40,286 nucleotides of DNA from Anaerolineae bacterium (lineage in GTDB: Bacteria; Chloroflexota; Anaerolineae; J036; Brachytrichaceae). A program made the position numbers and the translations under genes. Of the stretch, positions 1 to 8,829 are shown piece after piece. The stretch covers positions 1 to 40,286 of the forward strand of contig JAIMBB010000017.1 of NCBI GenBank assembly GCA_023511655.1. The letters are read 5' to 3'. Each line of letters opens with the position of its first letter. The first letter of the stretch is position 1. Below the pieces are notes generated by a model. That model was not told the origin of the DNA. It did not search any database and worked only from the letters and a program-made list of their open reading frames with translations.

Positions 1-30
1 CAGGCTGCTCATCCAAGTCGTGACAGCCAG

Positions 31-49
31 CAAAAACCTGCGGGAGGTT
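31..49 (-). terminator. Possible intrinsic terminator of the ABC exporter operon
   Basis: Read on the minus strand, this sequence forms a 5-bp stem (AACCT/AGGTT, arms at 49-45 and 39-35) with a CCCGC loop, followed by a short T-run. It lies about 50 bases past the stop of the minus-strand ABC gene, where a terminator would be expected. An outer inverted pair (GTGACA at 20-25, TGTCAC at 49-54) partly encloses it. The stem is short, so the call is weak. Confidence 0.3.
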
Positions 50-100
50 GTCACTGCCCCCGGCCGTGAACGCACCCGGTGCGCAGGCGAATTGCGGCGC

Positions 101-2056
101 TCAGCCGGTGTCCTGCTCCGACTCGGCATGCCACAGGCGCTGCATCTCCGGCGATGTGCGCAGCAACGCATCCAGCGTGCCCTCGGCTTCAACTCGGCCA
201 TCCTTCAGCACGATGATGTGATCGGCCCGGCGCAATGTCGCGCGACGATGGCTCACCGCCAGGATCGTCGGCGTGTGGGTCGCCGGTTGTGGTCGCTCAC
301 CTTCCTCTGTCGGCTCCGCGCTTTCCGTTCTCCGTTTCTCCTCACCCAGCAGCCTTTCCCATAACATTGCTTCGGTCTCGACGTCGAGCGCGCTTGACAG
401 GTTATCGAACACTAATAGCTCGGCGTTGCGCACCAGCATCCGCGCAGCGGCGGCGCGTTGAATCTGTCCGCCCGATAACCGGACGCCGCGCGGGCCAACC
501 ACGGTATCGAGCCGGCGCTCTAACCCTTCCAGGTCGCGCTCCATCACAGCGCGGTAGACAGCATCTGGCAGCGAATCGCCGTTGGCGCCGAGCAGGATGT
601 TGTTGCGCAGCGTGTCGCTGAATAAGCGAGGTACCTGGCCGGTGTAGGCTACGCGCGGCGGGACGAAGAAGGTGGCCGGGTCTTTCACCTCTTGCCCATT
701 CCAGCAAATCTGGCCGGCATCTCTGGGCAGCAGCCCCAGCAGGACGCGCAAAAGCGTGGTCTTGCCCGCGCCAACGCGTCCGGTGATCACTGTGAACGAG
801 CCGCGCGTGAGGGTGAAGCTGATGTCGGCAATGCCGCGCGTAGTGTTGCCGACGCCGTCGAGCGCGCGCGAGGCGGTGGCGTCGCGAAGGTGGGCGGGAT
901 GGCAATAGCTCAAGCCGCGCACGTCCAGCCGTTGCAACACATCGGCATCGGAACGGATCGGTGGTTGCACCTCCGGCAGCGCGCCGCGCAGATAGACTGG
1001 GCCGTGCGCCGTCAATTGCTCAGGGGGAGCGCCCTGCATCAGCCGATGTAGTCGCTCGAATGACACCCCTGCTTGCTTGTAGTTCGCCAGCAGGCGACCG
1101 AAGGCAAACGTGAAGTCGGTGATGCGGGCCAGATAGGCGACGAACAGGGCGAAGTCGCCCACGGTGAAGGCGCCGGCGCGGAACGACGTGGCTACCATCA
1201 GCAAGATCAGCCCCGTCCCTACGGTCGTCACCGTGTCGCTCAACGAATTGAGGATCAGCTCGTTGAACAGGCGCTCCTTGAGCACGGCCCGGCGGCGCGC
1301 CTCGCCCAGATGCTCGAAGCGTCGAATGACCGGCTCCTCGGCGCCGGCAACCTGAACGGCTTGCACTGCGCCGAAGATCTCGGCGATGAAGCCATAAAGC
1401 CGGCCGGTCGCGCGCCGGCTGTCGCGGCGATATTTCTGGATGCGTGCCGTGCCCAGGCTGGCGATGATCACCACGGCAAGCAGAGGTGCAGCCACCACGG
1501 CAGTGATGAGCGGGTCTATGCTGGCCATTACGGCGAGCGCGAGCACGGCGAACACCGCCATGCCGACGATCTGCAGCGCGTTGTCTATGAAAGTAGCGAT
1601 CTCGCTCACGTCGCCGCCCAGGCGGGTGATTGCCTCGCCTGGCGAGTAGGGCAGGGCGCGCGCGGCAGGCAACTGCAGGATGCGCATGAAGGCGTTCTTG
1701 CGGAGCAGCGCCGACGCATAGTTGTTGTATATCACCATGGTCGTCGCGCCCGCATAGATCACCCCCACACGCGCCACAGCCGAGGCGACCAGCAACGCCA
1801 GCAGCCCCATCAGGCCCCATGTCAGTTGTCCGCGCGCCGTCAACGTGTCGAAACTCGCCCGTATGATCAGGCCGGGCACGAGAAACATGGCCTGACGAGG
1901 AATCTGCGCCAGCACGTTCAGTCCAAACAGCCAGGGTTGAAAGGTGAACAGGCGCCATAGCGCCCGCCAGGTGGGCATCGTCGCTGTGGGCGTGCCGGAA
2001 GCGTGGGCGGCGGTCGCCGATGAACTGCGTGGCTTTGTGGCTTGCGGTGACGTCAT
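101..2056 (-). CDS. ABC exporter half-transporter, subunit with degenerate Walker B
   Basis: This 651-residue protein fuses a membrane domain (about residues 35-335, six helices) to a nucleotide-binding domain (about 375-640). Walker A is G-R-V-G-A-G-K-T at 426-433, the signature is a canonical LSGGQ at 527-531, and the H-loop His is H603. Walker B (LLVFD, ending at D551) is followed by Asn552 instead of the catalytic Glu. Its start overlaps the stop of the upstream gene by four bases (ATGA), so the two are translationally coupled and probably form a heterodimer. The N-terminal 25 residues are a Ser/Thr/Ala-rich tail, and Met27 is an alternative start. A long unstructured insert (about 575-596) precedes the last strand. 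The substrate is unknown. Confidence 0.88.
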   Translation of the reverse strand: MTSPQATKPRSSSATAAHASGTPTATMPTWRALWRLFTFQPWLFGLNVLAQIPRQAMFLVPGLIIRASFDTLTARGQLTWGLMGLLALLVASAVARVGVIYAGATTMVIYNNYASALLRKNAFMRILQLPAARALPYSPGEAITRLGGDVSEIATFIDNALQIVGMAVFAVLALAVMASIDPLITAVVAAPLLAVVIIASLGTARIQKYRRDSRRATGRLYGFIAEIFGAVQAVQVAGAEEPVIRRFEHLGEARRRAVLKERLFNELILNSLSDTVTTVGTGLILLMVATSFRAGAFTVGDFALFVAYLARITDFTFAFGRLLANYKQAGVSFERLHRLMQGAPPEQLTAHGPVYLRGALPEVQPPIRSDADVLQRLDVRGLSYCHPAHLRDATASRALDGVGNTTRGIADISFTLTRGSFTVITGRVGAGKTTLLRVLLGLLPRDAGQICWNGQEVKDPATFFVPPRVAYTGQVPRLFSDTLRNNILLGANGDSLPDAVYRAVMERDLEGLERRLDTVVGPRGVRLSGGQIQRAAAARMLVRNAELLVFDNLSSALDVETEAMLWERLLGEEKRRTESAEPTEEGERPQPATHTPTILAVSHRRATLRRADHIIVLKDGRVEAEGTLDALLRTSPEMQRLWHAESEQDTG

Positions 2057-3822
2057 GTCAGTGCCTCCTGCAGCCCCACCCGCAACAACTGCGAGAAGCG
2101 CGAGTCCGGCCTGGCCATCAGCACGCGGCGCGGGCCGAATTCGCGCACCCGGCCATCCTCGAGGATGAGGATGTCGTCGGCGCGTTGTACTGTGACCAGG
2201 TGATGGGCGATGATGATGGCTGTGCGGCCGCGCAACAGTTTATCCACCGCGCGCTCGATCAGACGTTCGGTGGCCGGGTCGAGGCGCGATGAGGCCTCGT
2301 CCAAGATGACCAGGCCGGGGTCCTGGAGAAAGGCGCGCGCGAAAGCCAGCAACTGCGCTTCGCCCGCCGACAGGCTGCTGCCGGATTGCAGCTCGGTGTC
2401 CAGCCCATTGGGTAGCGTGCCGAGCCAATCGCCCAAGCCGAGGTCTTCCAGGGTGGCCAGGATATGCGCATCCGGAATGCGCGCGTCGAAGAAGGTGAGG
2501 TTATCGCGCACGCTGGCCTGAAACAATTGCACCTCCTGCGTCACGATGCCGATGCGCTGACGCAGTTCGGCCAGCTTCATCCGGCGGATGTCAACGCCGT
2601 TGAGCAGGATCGTGCCGTCGCTTGGGTCGTAGAATCGGAAGAGCAACCGAGAGAGGGTGGTTTTGCCGCTGCCGGTGCGCCCCAGCAGGCCGAGCACCCG
2701 GCCGGCGGGCAGCGCGAACGACACGTCCTTCAAAACCGGCCCGCTGTTATCCTCCAGTCCGTCGTCGTACGAGAAGGACACCGATCGAAACTCGACGCTG
2801 GGCGCATGGCTACGCGCGGGCGTCAATGCGGCATCGTCCCGAGCATCCTCAATCCTGCTGCGGCGATTCATCAATTCGCTCACCCGCTCGATGCCGGCCG
2901 AGGCCCGTTGTAAATCGTCGAGTTGTTCGGTGATGATGCGAAGGTTGGACGACAGCAGACCGGTGTAGTCGAAGATCAGGTATACCGTGCCGATCGTCAC
3001 CGCACCGAGGCCGAGCAACCATCCGCCCACGCCGATGGCAATAGCGTTGCCGAGCGAAAACAGGATGATGGCGCTGGCGAACAGGATGCGCCCCATCCAG
3101 GCGGCGCGCAGGCTCTTGTGAAAGAGCGCTCGCATCAGTTGATACATCAGGCGCATGACGTAGTCGGTCGCACCGCTGGCGCGAATGTCTTCCAGGCCGG
3201 AGAGTCGCTCTTCCCAGAACGACGATAGGTCGGCAGCCGCCTGGCGCGATTCCTTGAAGTAGGGCACGGCTCGATCCTTCGCCCGGCGCAGCACCAGCAG
3301 CGCCAGCGCCGCATAGGCTGTCATCGCCAGCCCGATCCGCCAATCCTCCACGAACATCAGGACGAGCACGCCGATCAACAGCACGAACGTCCCCACCACT
3401 CGCACGATGAACTGCGAAAAGAAATTCGATAGCGCAGTGACGTCGCCATCCACCCGTTCGATCATCTCGCCGGCGGTGTGTTCCTTGTGAAAGGTCATGT
3501 CCAGCCGCAAACAGTGGGCAGCCAGATCGGCGCGCAGACGATTGGTCGCCGTCCAGGCCACGTCTTCGCCGACATAGGCGGCCAGGCCGGCGGTGACGTT
3601 CCCGGCAATGCCGAGCGCAATGAACCATAGCGCTGCTCCCGCCAGTGCGTCCAGCGCGTCGGTGGATTGCGCTGCGTCAATGAACCGGCGAATAATCTGC
3701 GGCGCCAGCAATTGCAACCCGATGCTGCCGAGGAGCAGCACTGCCAGGAGGAGCATCTTCCGCCGTTGCGGCTGGAGGTAACGCGCCAGCAGGTCGAGGT
3801 GCAGGCGCAGTGCGAGGCTCAT
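2053..3822 (-). CDS. ABC exporter half-transporter, subunit with intact Walker B
   Basis: This 589-residue membrane plus ATPase protein partners the gene that follows it. Helices occupy about 25-300 and the nucleotide-binding domain about 343-580. Walker A is G-R-T-G-S-G-K-T at 381-388, and Walker B ends D508-E509 with the catalytic Glu present. The signature is LSAGE (484-488) rather than LSGGQ. In an ABC dimer each ATP site combines one subunit's Walker motifs with the other's signature, so this pair makes one fully canonical and one degenerate site. I chose the ATG at 3822 because conserved transporter sequence begins there; the reading frame stays open to 3879 but that extension looks non-coding. 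A possible -10 lies just upstream, implying a very short or absent leader. Confidence 0.88.
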   Translation of the reverse strand: MSLALRLHLDLLARYLQPQRRKMLLLAVLLLGSIGLQLLAPQIIRRFIDAAQSTDALDALAGAALWFIALGIAGNVTAGLAAYVGEDVAWTATNRLRADLAAHCLRLDMTFHKEHTAGEMIERVDGDVTALSNFFSQFIVRVVGTFVLLIGVLVLMFVEDWRIGLAMTAYAALALLVLRRAKDRAVPYFKESRQAAADLSSFWEERLSGLEDIRASGATDYVMRLMYQLMRALFHKSLRAAWMGRILFASAIILFSLGNAIAIGVGGWLLGLGAVTIGTVYLIFDYTGLLSSNLRIITEQLDDLQRASAGIERVSELMNRRSRIEDARDDAALTPARSHAPSVEFRSVSFSYDDGLEDNSGPVLKDVSFALPAGRVLGLLGRTGSGKTTLSRLLFRFYDPSDGTILLNGVDIRRMKLAELRQRIGIVTQEVQLFQASVRDNLTFFDARIPDAHILATLEDLGLGDWLGTLPNGLDTELQSGSSLSAGEAQLLAFARAFLQDPGLVILDEASSRLDPATERLIERAVDKLLRGRTAIIIAHHLVTVQRADDILILEDGRVREFGPRRVLMARPDSRFSQLLRVGLQEALT

Positions 3823-3830
3823 CGGCGAGT

Positions 3831-3836
3831 ATTTTA
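3831..3836 (-). promoter_or_regulatory. Possible -10 box for the ABC exporter operon
   Basis: On the minus strand the hexamer TAAAAT ends nine bases before the chosen ATG at 3822. Transcription would then begin within about two bases of the start codon, giving a leaderless mRNA, which fits the absence of a Shine-Dalgarno sequence. I see no good -35 at the right distance, so this is tentative. Confidence 0.3.
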
Positions 3837-3902
3837 AGCATGTCCTTCGTCTGTGCAGGACGACGCATCGGCCGTGCAATTGCCGGGCGGTCTGCGCTCC
3901 CC

Positions 3903-3931
3903 TTGACAGGGCCTCCTCCGCCTTGTAGTAT
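3903..3931 (+). promoter_or_regulatory. Sigma70-type promoter of the GntR regulator and probably the operon
   Basis: TTGACA at 3903-3908 and TAGTAT at 3926-3931 are separated by exactly 17 bases, giving a consensus -35 and a near-consensus -10. Transcription would start near 3938, about 19 bases before the regulator's ATG. The start region is covered by a perfect palindrome, suggesting control by the regulator itself. Confidence 0.65.
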
Positions 3932-3941
3932 TGTTATAACA
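3932..3941. promoter_or_regulatory. Palindromic operator candidate for the GntR regulator
   Basis: TGTTATAACA is a perfect 10-bp palindrome immediately after the -10 box and over the expected transcription start. HutC-type GntR regulators bind short GT...AC palindromes, and this has that form (GT-TATA-AC). A wider TTGT/ACAA pairing runs over 3931-3950. Binding here would block initiation, so negative autoregulation relieved by a pathway metabolite is the natural reading. No second copy was noticed before 4728. Confidence 0.5.
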
Positions 3942-3956
3942 TTACGACAAAATGAC

Positions 3957-4682
3957 ATGGTGATTGACCGCACTTCTCCCGTCCCGCTGTATTACCAGCT
4001 CAAACAGCAGATGCTGGCCAAGATCGAGAGCGGCGAGTGGAAGCCGGGGGACAGCGTGCCCACCGAGCAGGAGCTGCAACAGAGCTACCACCTCAGCCGC
4101 ACCACGGTGCGCCAGGCCCTGGCAGAGATGGTGAAGGAGGGCAGGCTGATGCGGCAGCGCGGGCGCGGCACTTTTGTGGCTCAGCCAAAATTCCAGCATG
4201 ACCCGCTGCGCCACCGCGGCATTGGCCACTATCTGCTGGAGCAGGGGTTGACGCCCGGCTGGAAAGTGCTGGATGAGCGCCGCATCGTCGCCTCGGCGGA
4301 GGTGTGTGCGCAGTTGCGCCTGGCGCGCGGCGCGCGCGTGTATTGCCTGCAGCGGCTGCGCCTGGCCGACGATGAACCGATTGGCTACCTGGTCTCGTAC
4401 GTGCCGGAGACCCTGGCCGAGGGCATTGACCGGAGCGCCCTGGACCAGGGCGGGTCCACCGACTACCTGAGGAACCTGCCGGCCATGCACGAGAGCTGCG
4501 TCGAGCGCTCCATCGAGGCCGTCGCCGCCGGCGAGCCCGAGGCAAAGCTCCTGCGCATCAAGCGTGGCCTGCCCCTGCTCTCCATCCAGCGGCTCATCAC
4601 CGCCAGAGACGGCACGCCGATAGAGTTTTTGCGCGCGCTCTATCGCGGCGATCGCATGAAGTTTCAGGTGACGTGTGGGTGA
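3957..4682 (+). CDS. GntR-family (HutC/UTRA type) transcriptional regulator
   Basis: This 241-residue regulator has an N-terminal winged helix-turn-helix (about 8-75) with the usual GntR signatures: PLYYQL at 10-15, P-T-E-Q-E-L at 35-40, and S-R-T-T-V-R-Q-A-L in the recognition helix. A UTRA ligand-binding domain follows (about 90-238), as in HutC, FarR and PhnF. UTRA domains bind small effectors, often a pathway substrate or intermediate. I chose the ATG at 3957 because the conserved N-terminus begins there; the open frame upstream crosses the promoter. It is the first gene of the plus-strand cluster, 45 bases from the next gene and divergent from the ABC exporter, so it probably controls the catabolic operon and perhaps the exporter. 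Confidence 0.9.
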   Translation: MVIDRTSPVPLYYQLKQQMLAKIESGEWKPGDSVPTEQELQQSYHLSRTTVRQALAEMVKEGRLMRQRGRGTFVAQPKFQHDPLRHRGIGHYLLEQGLTPGWKVLDERRIVASAEVCAQLRLARGARVYCLQRLRLADDEPIGYLVSYVPETLAEGIDRSALDQGGSTDYLRNLPAMHESCVERSIEAVAAGEPEAKLLRIKRGLPLLSIQRLITARDGTPIEFLRALYRGDRMKFQVTCG

Positions 4683-4727
4683 GCGATGCTGCACACTGCG
4701 TGGTGCGCGGCTTAAGGGTGATGGTCT

Positions 4728-5168
4728 ATGCGTGACTATGGCCCGCATTTGCTGAGGCCTTATCAGTGTTTCATGGGCCGCTGGGAGGGGCTGTGCAAAA
4801 CGTTCGGCCCCGATGGGGTTTTCATCGAGTCCACGGCGGTGCACATGGACGTGTACTGGGTGGCCGAGGACACCTGGCACCTGCACGAGGACTTCGACAA
4901 CCTCTACGGCGTCGGTCGGCAGGTGTTCGACAGCGACTTTCGCGTGGTGGGCAAAAACTGCTACGCCGAAAATGACCTGATCAAAGTCGTCGGCACCGAG
5001 ATCACGCCTTACAACTACAACTTCATCATCGAAAGCGCCGTCACGCATTCCACGGTGTTCAACAACCATTACTTCCTGGATGCCAACACCCGCCGGATCA
5101 TGACTCATAAACTGCGCGATGGTAAGACGCTCGTCTTCCAGATCCAGGATTTCGTCCGCGTTGGCTGA
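4728..5168 (+). CDS. Small lipocalin-like beta-barrel protein
   Basis: This 146-residue soluble protein has no signal peptide. It opens with a G-x-W-x-G motif (W19, G21) followed by F-G-x-D-G and then alternating hydrophobic, aromatic-rich strands to the end, the pattern of small lipocalin or DUF3598-type barrels. A fold of this kind is used by CpcS/CpeS-type bilin lyases, but I cannot show specific relationship to them. The start ATG at 4728 is preceded by AAGGGTGAT. It is the first of four proteins in this operon with the W-x-G lipocalin start; the others lie at 6018, 6899 and 11634. A ligand carrier or small barrel enzyme for the operon's substrate is likely, but the function is not established. 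Confidence 0.7.
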   Translation: MRDYGPHLLRPYQCFMGRWEGLCKTFGPDGVFIESTAVHMDVYWVAEDTWHLHEDFDNLYGVGRQVFDSDFRVVGKNCYAENDLIKVVGTEITPYNYNFIIESAVTHSTVFNNHYFLDANTRRIMTHKLRDGKTLVFQIQDFVRVG

Positions 5169-5174
5169 GCGGAA

Positions 5175-5187
5175 GGGAGGGAGGAAG
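5175..5187 (+). promoter_or_regulatory. Strong ribosome binding site fixing a GTG start at 5191
   Basis: GGGAGGGAGGAAG ends three bases before GTG at 5191. An in-frame ATG at 5119 lies inside the previous gene and has no such site. The conserved DUF3891 sequence also begins right after the GTG. Confidence 0.6.
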
Positions 5188-5190
5188 AAA

Positions 5191-6003
5191 GTGATCGTTC
5201 AGTCTGCGCCGCCCGGCTCGCCGCACTTCGTGATCACGCAGGTGGATCATGCGCGACTCAGCGGGCAATTTGCCTGCGCCTTCGGCAACCCTCAGTTCGC
5301 GCCGCTGCATCCGCGTGAACTGATGGAGTTCGTCGTCGCTCATCACGATGAAGGCTGGGCGGAGGTTGACGCCAACCCCAAACACGATCCACGCACCGGC
5401 CTGCCGTACCACCTGACGCAGACCCCGATGCCTGACCTGTTGAAGACCGGCGCAGGCTCGCCGGCTTTCAATCAACGCAAGCACCCCTTCTGCGGCCTGC
5501 TCTCTTCGATGCACACCTACGGGCTGTATCACGGACGCTACGGCCTGAGCGACAAAATCGTGATCAACCTGGTGCCGCCGGAGCACAAAATGGAAGCGCG
5601 GCGCATGCTGGGCGGGGAACTCGAACGACAGGCCGCGCTGAAGGAGCAACTGCGCAGCCTGCCCGAGACGGCGGAGTGGGCGAGCGACGATTTTCTCTTT
5701 CGCTGCTACAAGCTCTTGCAGTTCTTCGACATGCTCGCCCTGTATTTCAACACCACGCATCCGACAGAGCGAGCGCCGGCCACCTTCGGGCACGTGCCGG
5801 CTTCGCCGGATGGCGATGTTGAGGTCACCCTCATCCCGCGCGGGGATGGCTATGTCCTCTCGCCATTTCCCTTCGCCCGAGACGAGATGGCGTTTTGGTG
5901 TGAGGGACGGTATCTGTGGCCCAGCGCCGAGGCGACCGATTGGGGCGCGGTGATGCGCCAGACGCCCCCGCAGCGCGAGGTGGTGCGCCTGGTTGCTGGA
6001 TGA
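5191..6003 (+). CDS. DUF3891 family protein (HD-like)
   Basis: This 270-residue protein matches the DUF3891 pattern: an early V-D-H-A-R-L-S-G segment (H20), a central H-H-D-E-G-W motif (H51, H52, D53), and a helical second half with an F-F-D-M-L motif (D180). The clustered His and Asp residues suggest an HD-type metal site, but no reaction is established for the family. The GTG start has a very strong ribosome binding site. It lies between two lipocalin-like genes in the operon, 22 bases after the first and 14 before the next. Metal-dependent hydrolysis is a reasonable guess. A role in removing Mg from a chlorophyll-type substrate would be pure speculation. Confidence 0.75.
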   Translation: MIVQSAPPGSPHFVITQVDHARLSGQFACAFGNPQFAPLHPRELMEFVVAHHDEGWAEVDANPKHDPRTGLPYHLTQTPMPDLLKTGAGSPAFNQRKHPFCGLLSSMHTYGLYHGRYGLSDKIVINLVPPEHKMEARRMLGGELERQAALKEQLRSLPETAEWASDDFLFRCYKLLQFFDMLALYFNTTHPTERAPATFGHVPASPDGDVEVTLIPRGDGYVLSPFPFARDEMAFWCEGRYLWPSAEATDWGAVMRQTPPQREVVRLVAG

Positions 6004-6017
6004 CACTGAGCTAAGCT

Positions 6018-6902
6018 ATGAGCCTGTCTCTTTTCGGTCAGTGGGTTGGCAGCGCCGAGGTGTTCGGCGCCGATGGCCGTTTCGTCGGCAACGGCATGGA
6101 CCTGCGCAGCGTGCAGCGCGTGGATGATTGCCGGACGCGCATTGACGTGGCCTTTGTCGGCCCCTTCAAGGTCAGCGGACATTACTTCATCCGCGACTGC
6201 GGCGATCATCGCATCTACGAAGGGCCGGTGAACGTTGGCTATGCCGAGGCGCTGGGCCAGGGCGTGGTGGATGCCAACGCCTACTGGCCGGCGCTCGGCC
6301 TCAGCCAGCGCTTTCTGCTCGCGCTGCTGCCGGATGGCGACACGCAGGTGTCGCTGGCGCTGATGTCGCGCGGCGACCAGCTCATGTATGTGGTAGTGGG
6401 CCAGAATAAGCGCCTGATCGGCGAGGCAGCTTTGCCAGAGCTGTTGAGCGGCACGGCCTATGACCTGGCCGCTGACCCAGCGGCCGGCCACGGCGCGATG
6501 CTGCTGCACCGTCGCGGCGTCTGGCGCGGCGAGCTGGTTGCCCTCGATAACCAGCGCAGGCCGCTGGCGCACGCCCCCTACCAGGAGCGCTTCTCCGGCG
6601 ACGGACGGATCGAGGTTGCGGGTGGTCACTTCGATCCATCGCCGCGCTGCCTTTGTCTGAAGACGAACGGCTGGCAGGCCTGGACGACGCCGGATAGCGA
6701 TGTCGCCGGCAGTTGCGGGCTGGCCGGCGGGCGCGCCGCGCACGGCCATTTCCACCATCTGGCCCAGGCGCTGCGCGTGTGGCGACGCGAGGTGGCGACG
6801 CTCGACGGCTCGCGCAAGCTGCTGTTGCAGCACTGGTACCGCGGCGGTGAGCGCATCGGCAGCGAGTACGGCGTTCTGATGTTTGAGGGCCAGCCAAAAT
6901 GA
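6018..6902 (+). CDS. Two-domain lipocalin-like protein
   Basis: This 294-residue cytoplasmic protein appears to hold two lipocalin-like barrels in tandem. Each begins with a W-x-G motif (W9-G11 and W169-G171). The first domain has the segment R-I-Y-E-G-P (about 65-70) followed by Gly-spaced residues and a Trp-Pro pair (W90-P91), shared with the next gene. It has no transmembrane segment or signal peptide. Its last bases overlap the next start (ATGA), so it is co-translated with a paralogue. The family resembles DUF3598-type barrels found in organisms that handle tetrapyrroles. Binding of a linear or cyclic tetrapyrrole is an inference from the neighbouring oxygenase and bilin-reductase-like genes. 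Confidence 0.7.
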   Translation: MSLSLFGQWVGSAEVFGADGRFVGNGMDLRSVQRVDDCRTRIDVAFVGPFKVSGHYFIRDCGDHRIYEGPVNVGYAEALGQGVVDANAYWPALGLSQRFLLALLPDGDTQVSLALMSRGDQLMYVVVGQNKRLIGEAALPELLSGTAYDLAADPAAGHGAMLLHRRGVWRGELVALDNQRRPLAHAPYQERFSGDGRIEVAGGHFDPSPRCLCLKTNGWQAWTTPDSDVAGSCGLAGGRAAHGHFHHLAQALRVWRREVATLDGSRKLLLQHWYRGGERIGSEYGVLMFEGQPK

Positions 6903-7780
6903 CCTCGTCTCGCTTTTCTGTGCAACGATCAACCGACGATGCCTTCCTGGGCTGCTGGCTGGTGACGGAATACGTCTTTGACGATGACGGGTCGCCGGTG
7001 GGCTGCAATCATCAGCAGCGCCTGCTGGAGCGGCTCGAGAGTGGCCGCGTGCGCGTGACGCAACGTTGCCGGCCCGATGCCCGCCTGTCGGCGCATCCGA
7101 TGGCGGCGTTCGCCGGCGAGTGGACGTTTGACCTGGAGATCAACGGTCGTGCCCGGCTCTATCACGGGCCGGATGTGCTCGGCAGCGCGACGAGCTGGGG
7201 CGAAGGCGTCATGACCGGTCGCGGGGTATGGCCCCGCTTTGGATACAACTTCGCGTCCTGGTCGGCCATGCTCGCGCCCGACCGTCAGTTGACCGGCGGG
7301 CGGTTCTACAGCGCCGGCAGGTGCGTGGCTCACCTCATCGGCGTAGGACGCCTGATCAGCGCCGACCACAGGGTGGATGAAAGTCCTGAATTCCCCAACC
7401 TCGACCTGGCGGGCTGGCCGGCTGACCTTGCGGGGGTGTGGCGCGGCTCGCGCGCCCGCTTCGATGCCGGCGGCGCCTGCCTGGGCGAGGAGCCGATGAC
7501 GCGCAACTACGCGCCGGACGGCTGGCGCGAGGGCGAATGGGGCGTGGTGTGCCAGGCTGCCGGCGCGCGCCAGCGCGTGAGCGGGCCTGGTTTTTGGGGC
7601 GTCGCCAGGCGCGTCGGGCCGGCGCTGGAGCTGGAAGGCGCACTGGCCGGCGGCGCGTCTGTTTCCATACTGGAGGTCGTGGATGCCGAAGCGCGGATGC
7701 TCATCGGCATTCATCGCATTGTTGCGTGCGAACAGTTGCAGCGGGTGGCGATCATCCGGTTGACGCCCAATGCGGGTTGA
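6899..7780 (+). CDS. Two-domain lipocalin-like protein, paralogue of the preceding gene
   Basis: This 293-residue protein is homologous to its upstream neighbour. It has a first barrel starting near W20, the shared R-L-Y-H-G-P segment (85-91) and Trp-Pro pair (W111-P112), and a second W-R-G motif at W181-G183. The gene starts inside the previous stop (ATGA overlap), and a GGGAGGTGA ribosome site for the next gene lies just past its end. Conservation of barrel motifs with otherwise low identity suggests an old duplication with divergent ligands or heteromer formation. I know of no defined function; it is a lipocalin-like binding or isomerising protein of the operon. Confidence 0.7.
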   Translation: MTSSRFSVQRSTDDAFLGCWLVTEYVFDDDGSPVGCNHQQRLLERLESGRVRVTQRCRPDARLSAHPMAAFAGEWTFDLEINGRARLYHGPDVLGSATSWGEGVMTGRGVWPRFGYNFASWSAMLAPDRQLTGGRFYSAGRCVAHLIGVGRLISADHRVDESPEFPNLDLAGWPADLAGVWRGSRARFDAGGACLGEEPMTRNYAPDGWREGEWGVVCQAAGARQRVSGPGFWGVARRVGPALELEGALAGGASVSILEVVDAEARMLIGIHRIVACEQLQRVAIIRLTPNAG

Positions 7781-7800
7781 ACTTTCGGGAGGTGACCCTG

Positions 7801-8817
7801 ATGCTCAAGAACTTTTGGTGGCCGATTGAGTTTAGCCAGGTCATCACGCACACCCCCAGGAAGCTGTGCGTGCTGGGCAAGGAGTTTTGGGCCTATCGCC
7901 GGCAGGATGGCCAGGGCGTGATCATCCGCGACCTGGACATGCGCACGCGCCGGCCGTTGGGCCAGGTGCGCGTGGACGGCGACGACCTGGTATCGGCAGA
8001 CGGCCGGCGCTACCGGCCGGACGGCTCCGCCGATGACACGTTTGCCCTCGCCTATCCAACCACTGATCGTTACGGTTGGTTCTTCGCCTTCTTCGGCGAC
8101 CTGCCTGAGCAGGAGCGCATCCCCATCCCCGACCTGCCTCACATCGGCGATGCTGCCTTCAAGGCCGTATACGGCAACTTCGAGTGGCAGGTGCACTACG
8201 CCCGTGCGCTGGAGAACGGCGTGGATGCTGCCCACACCCCCTTCGTGCACGGCGGTTCGTTCGGCAACCCCGACGAGCCGGAGATTGAGAACTACGACGT
8301 GCTGGCGACCGAGACCAGCGCCATGGCCACGATCCATCTGAAACCCACGCCGGCCAGGGGCCTGTGGAGCCGCATCTACACCAGCAAGAGGCGCGATACT
8401 GTGGTGAAGACGGTCGTCGGCTGGTGGATGCCCAACATCTCCATCCTGGAGGTGCATCTGCCGCTCGGCCTGTTGGTGATCTATAACGCCCACGTCCCGA
8501 TTCACGATACCAAAACGGTGAGCAAGTACATCGGCCTGCGCACATTCTTCAAGGGCAACTGGGCCGATGCCAACACGCATCAGCGCGTGGTCAAAATCTT
8601 CCGGCAGGATCAGAAGGTGGTCGAGGCGCAGCGGCCGGAGATCCTGCCCTACGACCTGGCCGCCGAATTGCACGTGCGCAGCGATGCGATCCAGATCGCC
8701 TACCGCAAGGTGCGCCAGCACTTCTTCGACCGGGGATGGGGCCTGTACCCGCGCGGCAAGCCGCAGGACGACATTGAAATCCCCTCGCCCTATGCATCGC
8801 AGTTTGCCATGGCCTAG
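7801..8817 (+). CDS. PaO-like oxygenase subunit: catalytic iron site kept, Rieske ligands lost
   Basis: This 338-residue protein has the pheophorbide a oxygenase/vanillate demethylase-type layout and starts MLKNFWWP, as does the gene at 9812. The catalytic domain has the full facial-triad motif D142-x2-H145-x4-H150, preceded by E138-N139, and a likely third ligand at D270 in a Q-D-x2-V-V-E-A-Q-R-P motif. The N-terminal Rieske-like domain (about 25-80) is in place by length and flanking residues, but all four [2Fe-2S] ligands are replaced: C-x-H by D46-x-R48, and C-x2-H by non-ligands near 64-68. The frame is intact and the active site conserved, so this is not decay. It probably receives electrons from the partner at 9812. 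An ideal ribosome site (GGGAGGTGA) precedes the ATG. Plant PaO's C-terminal membrane helices are absent. Confidence 0.85.
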   Translation: MLKNFWWPIEFSQVITHTPRKLCVLGKEFWAYRRQDGQGVIIRDLDMRTRRPLGQVRVDGDDLVSADGRRYRPDGSADDTFALAYPTTDRYGWFFAFFGDLPEQERIPIPDLPHIGDAAFKAVYGNFEWQVHYARALENGVDAAHTPFVHGGSFGNPDEPEIENYDVLATETSAMATIHLKPTPARGLWSRIYTSKRRDTVVKTVVGWWMPNISILEVHLPLGLLVIYNAHVPIHDTKTVSKYIGLRTFFKGNWADANTHQRVVKIFRQDQKVVEAQRPEILPYDLAAELHVRSDAIQIAYRKVRQHFFDRGWGLYPRGKPQDDIEIPSPYASQFAMA

Positions 8818-8829
8818 GCCGATACGCCG

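Noticed and set aside
7801-8817. The oxygenase gene without Rieske ligands as a pseudogene
   Set aside because: The frame is intact, the ribosome site is ideal, the facial triad is fully conserved, and the missing function is present in a paralogue in the same operon.
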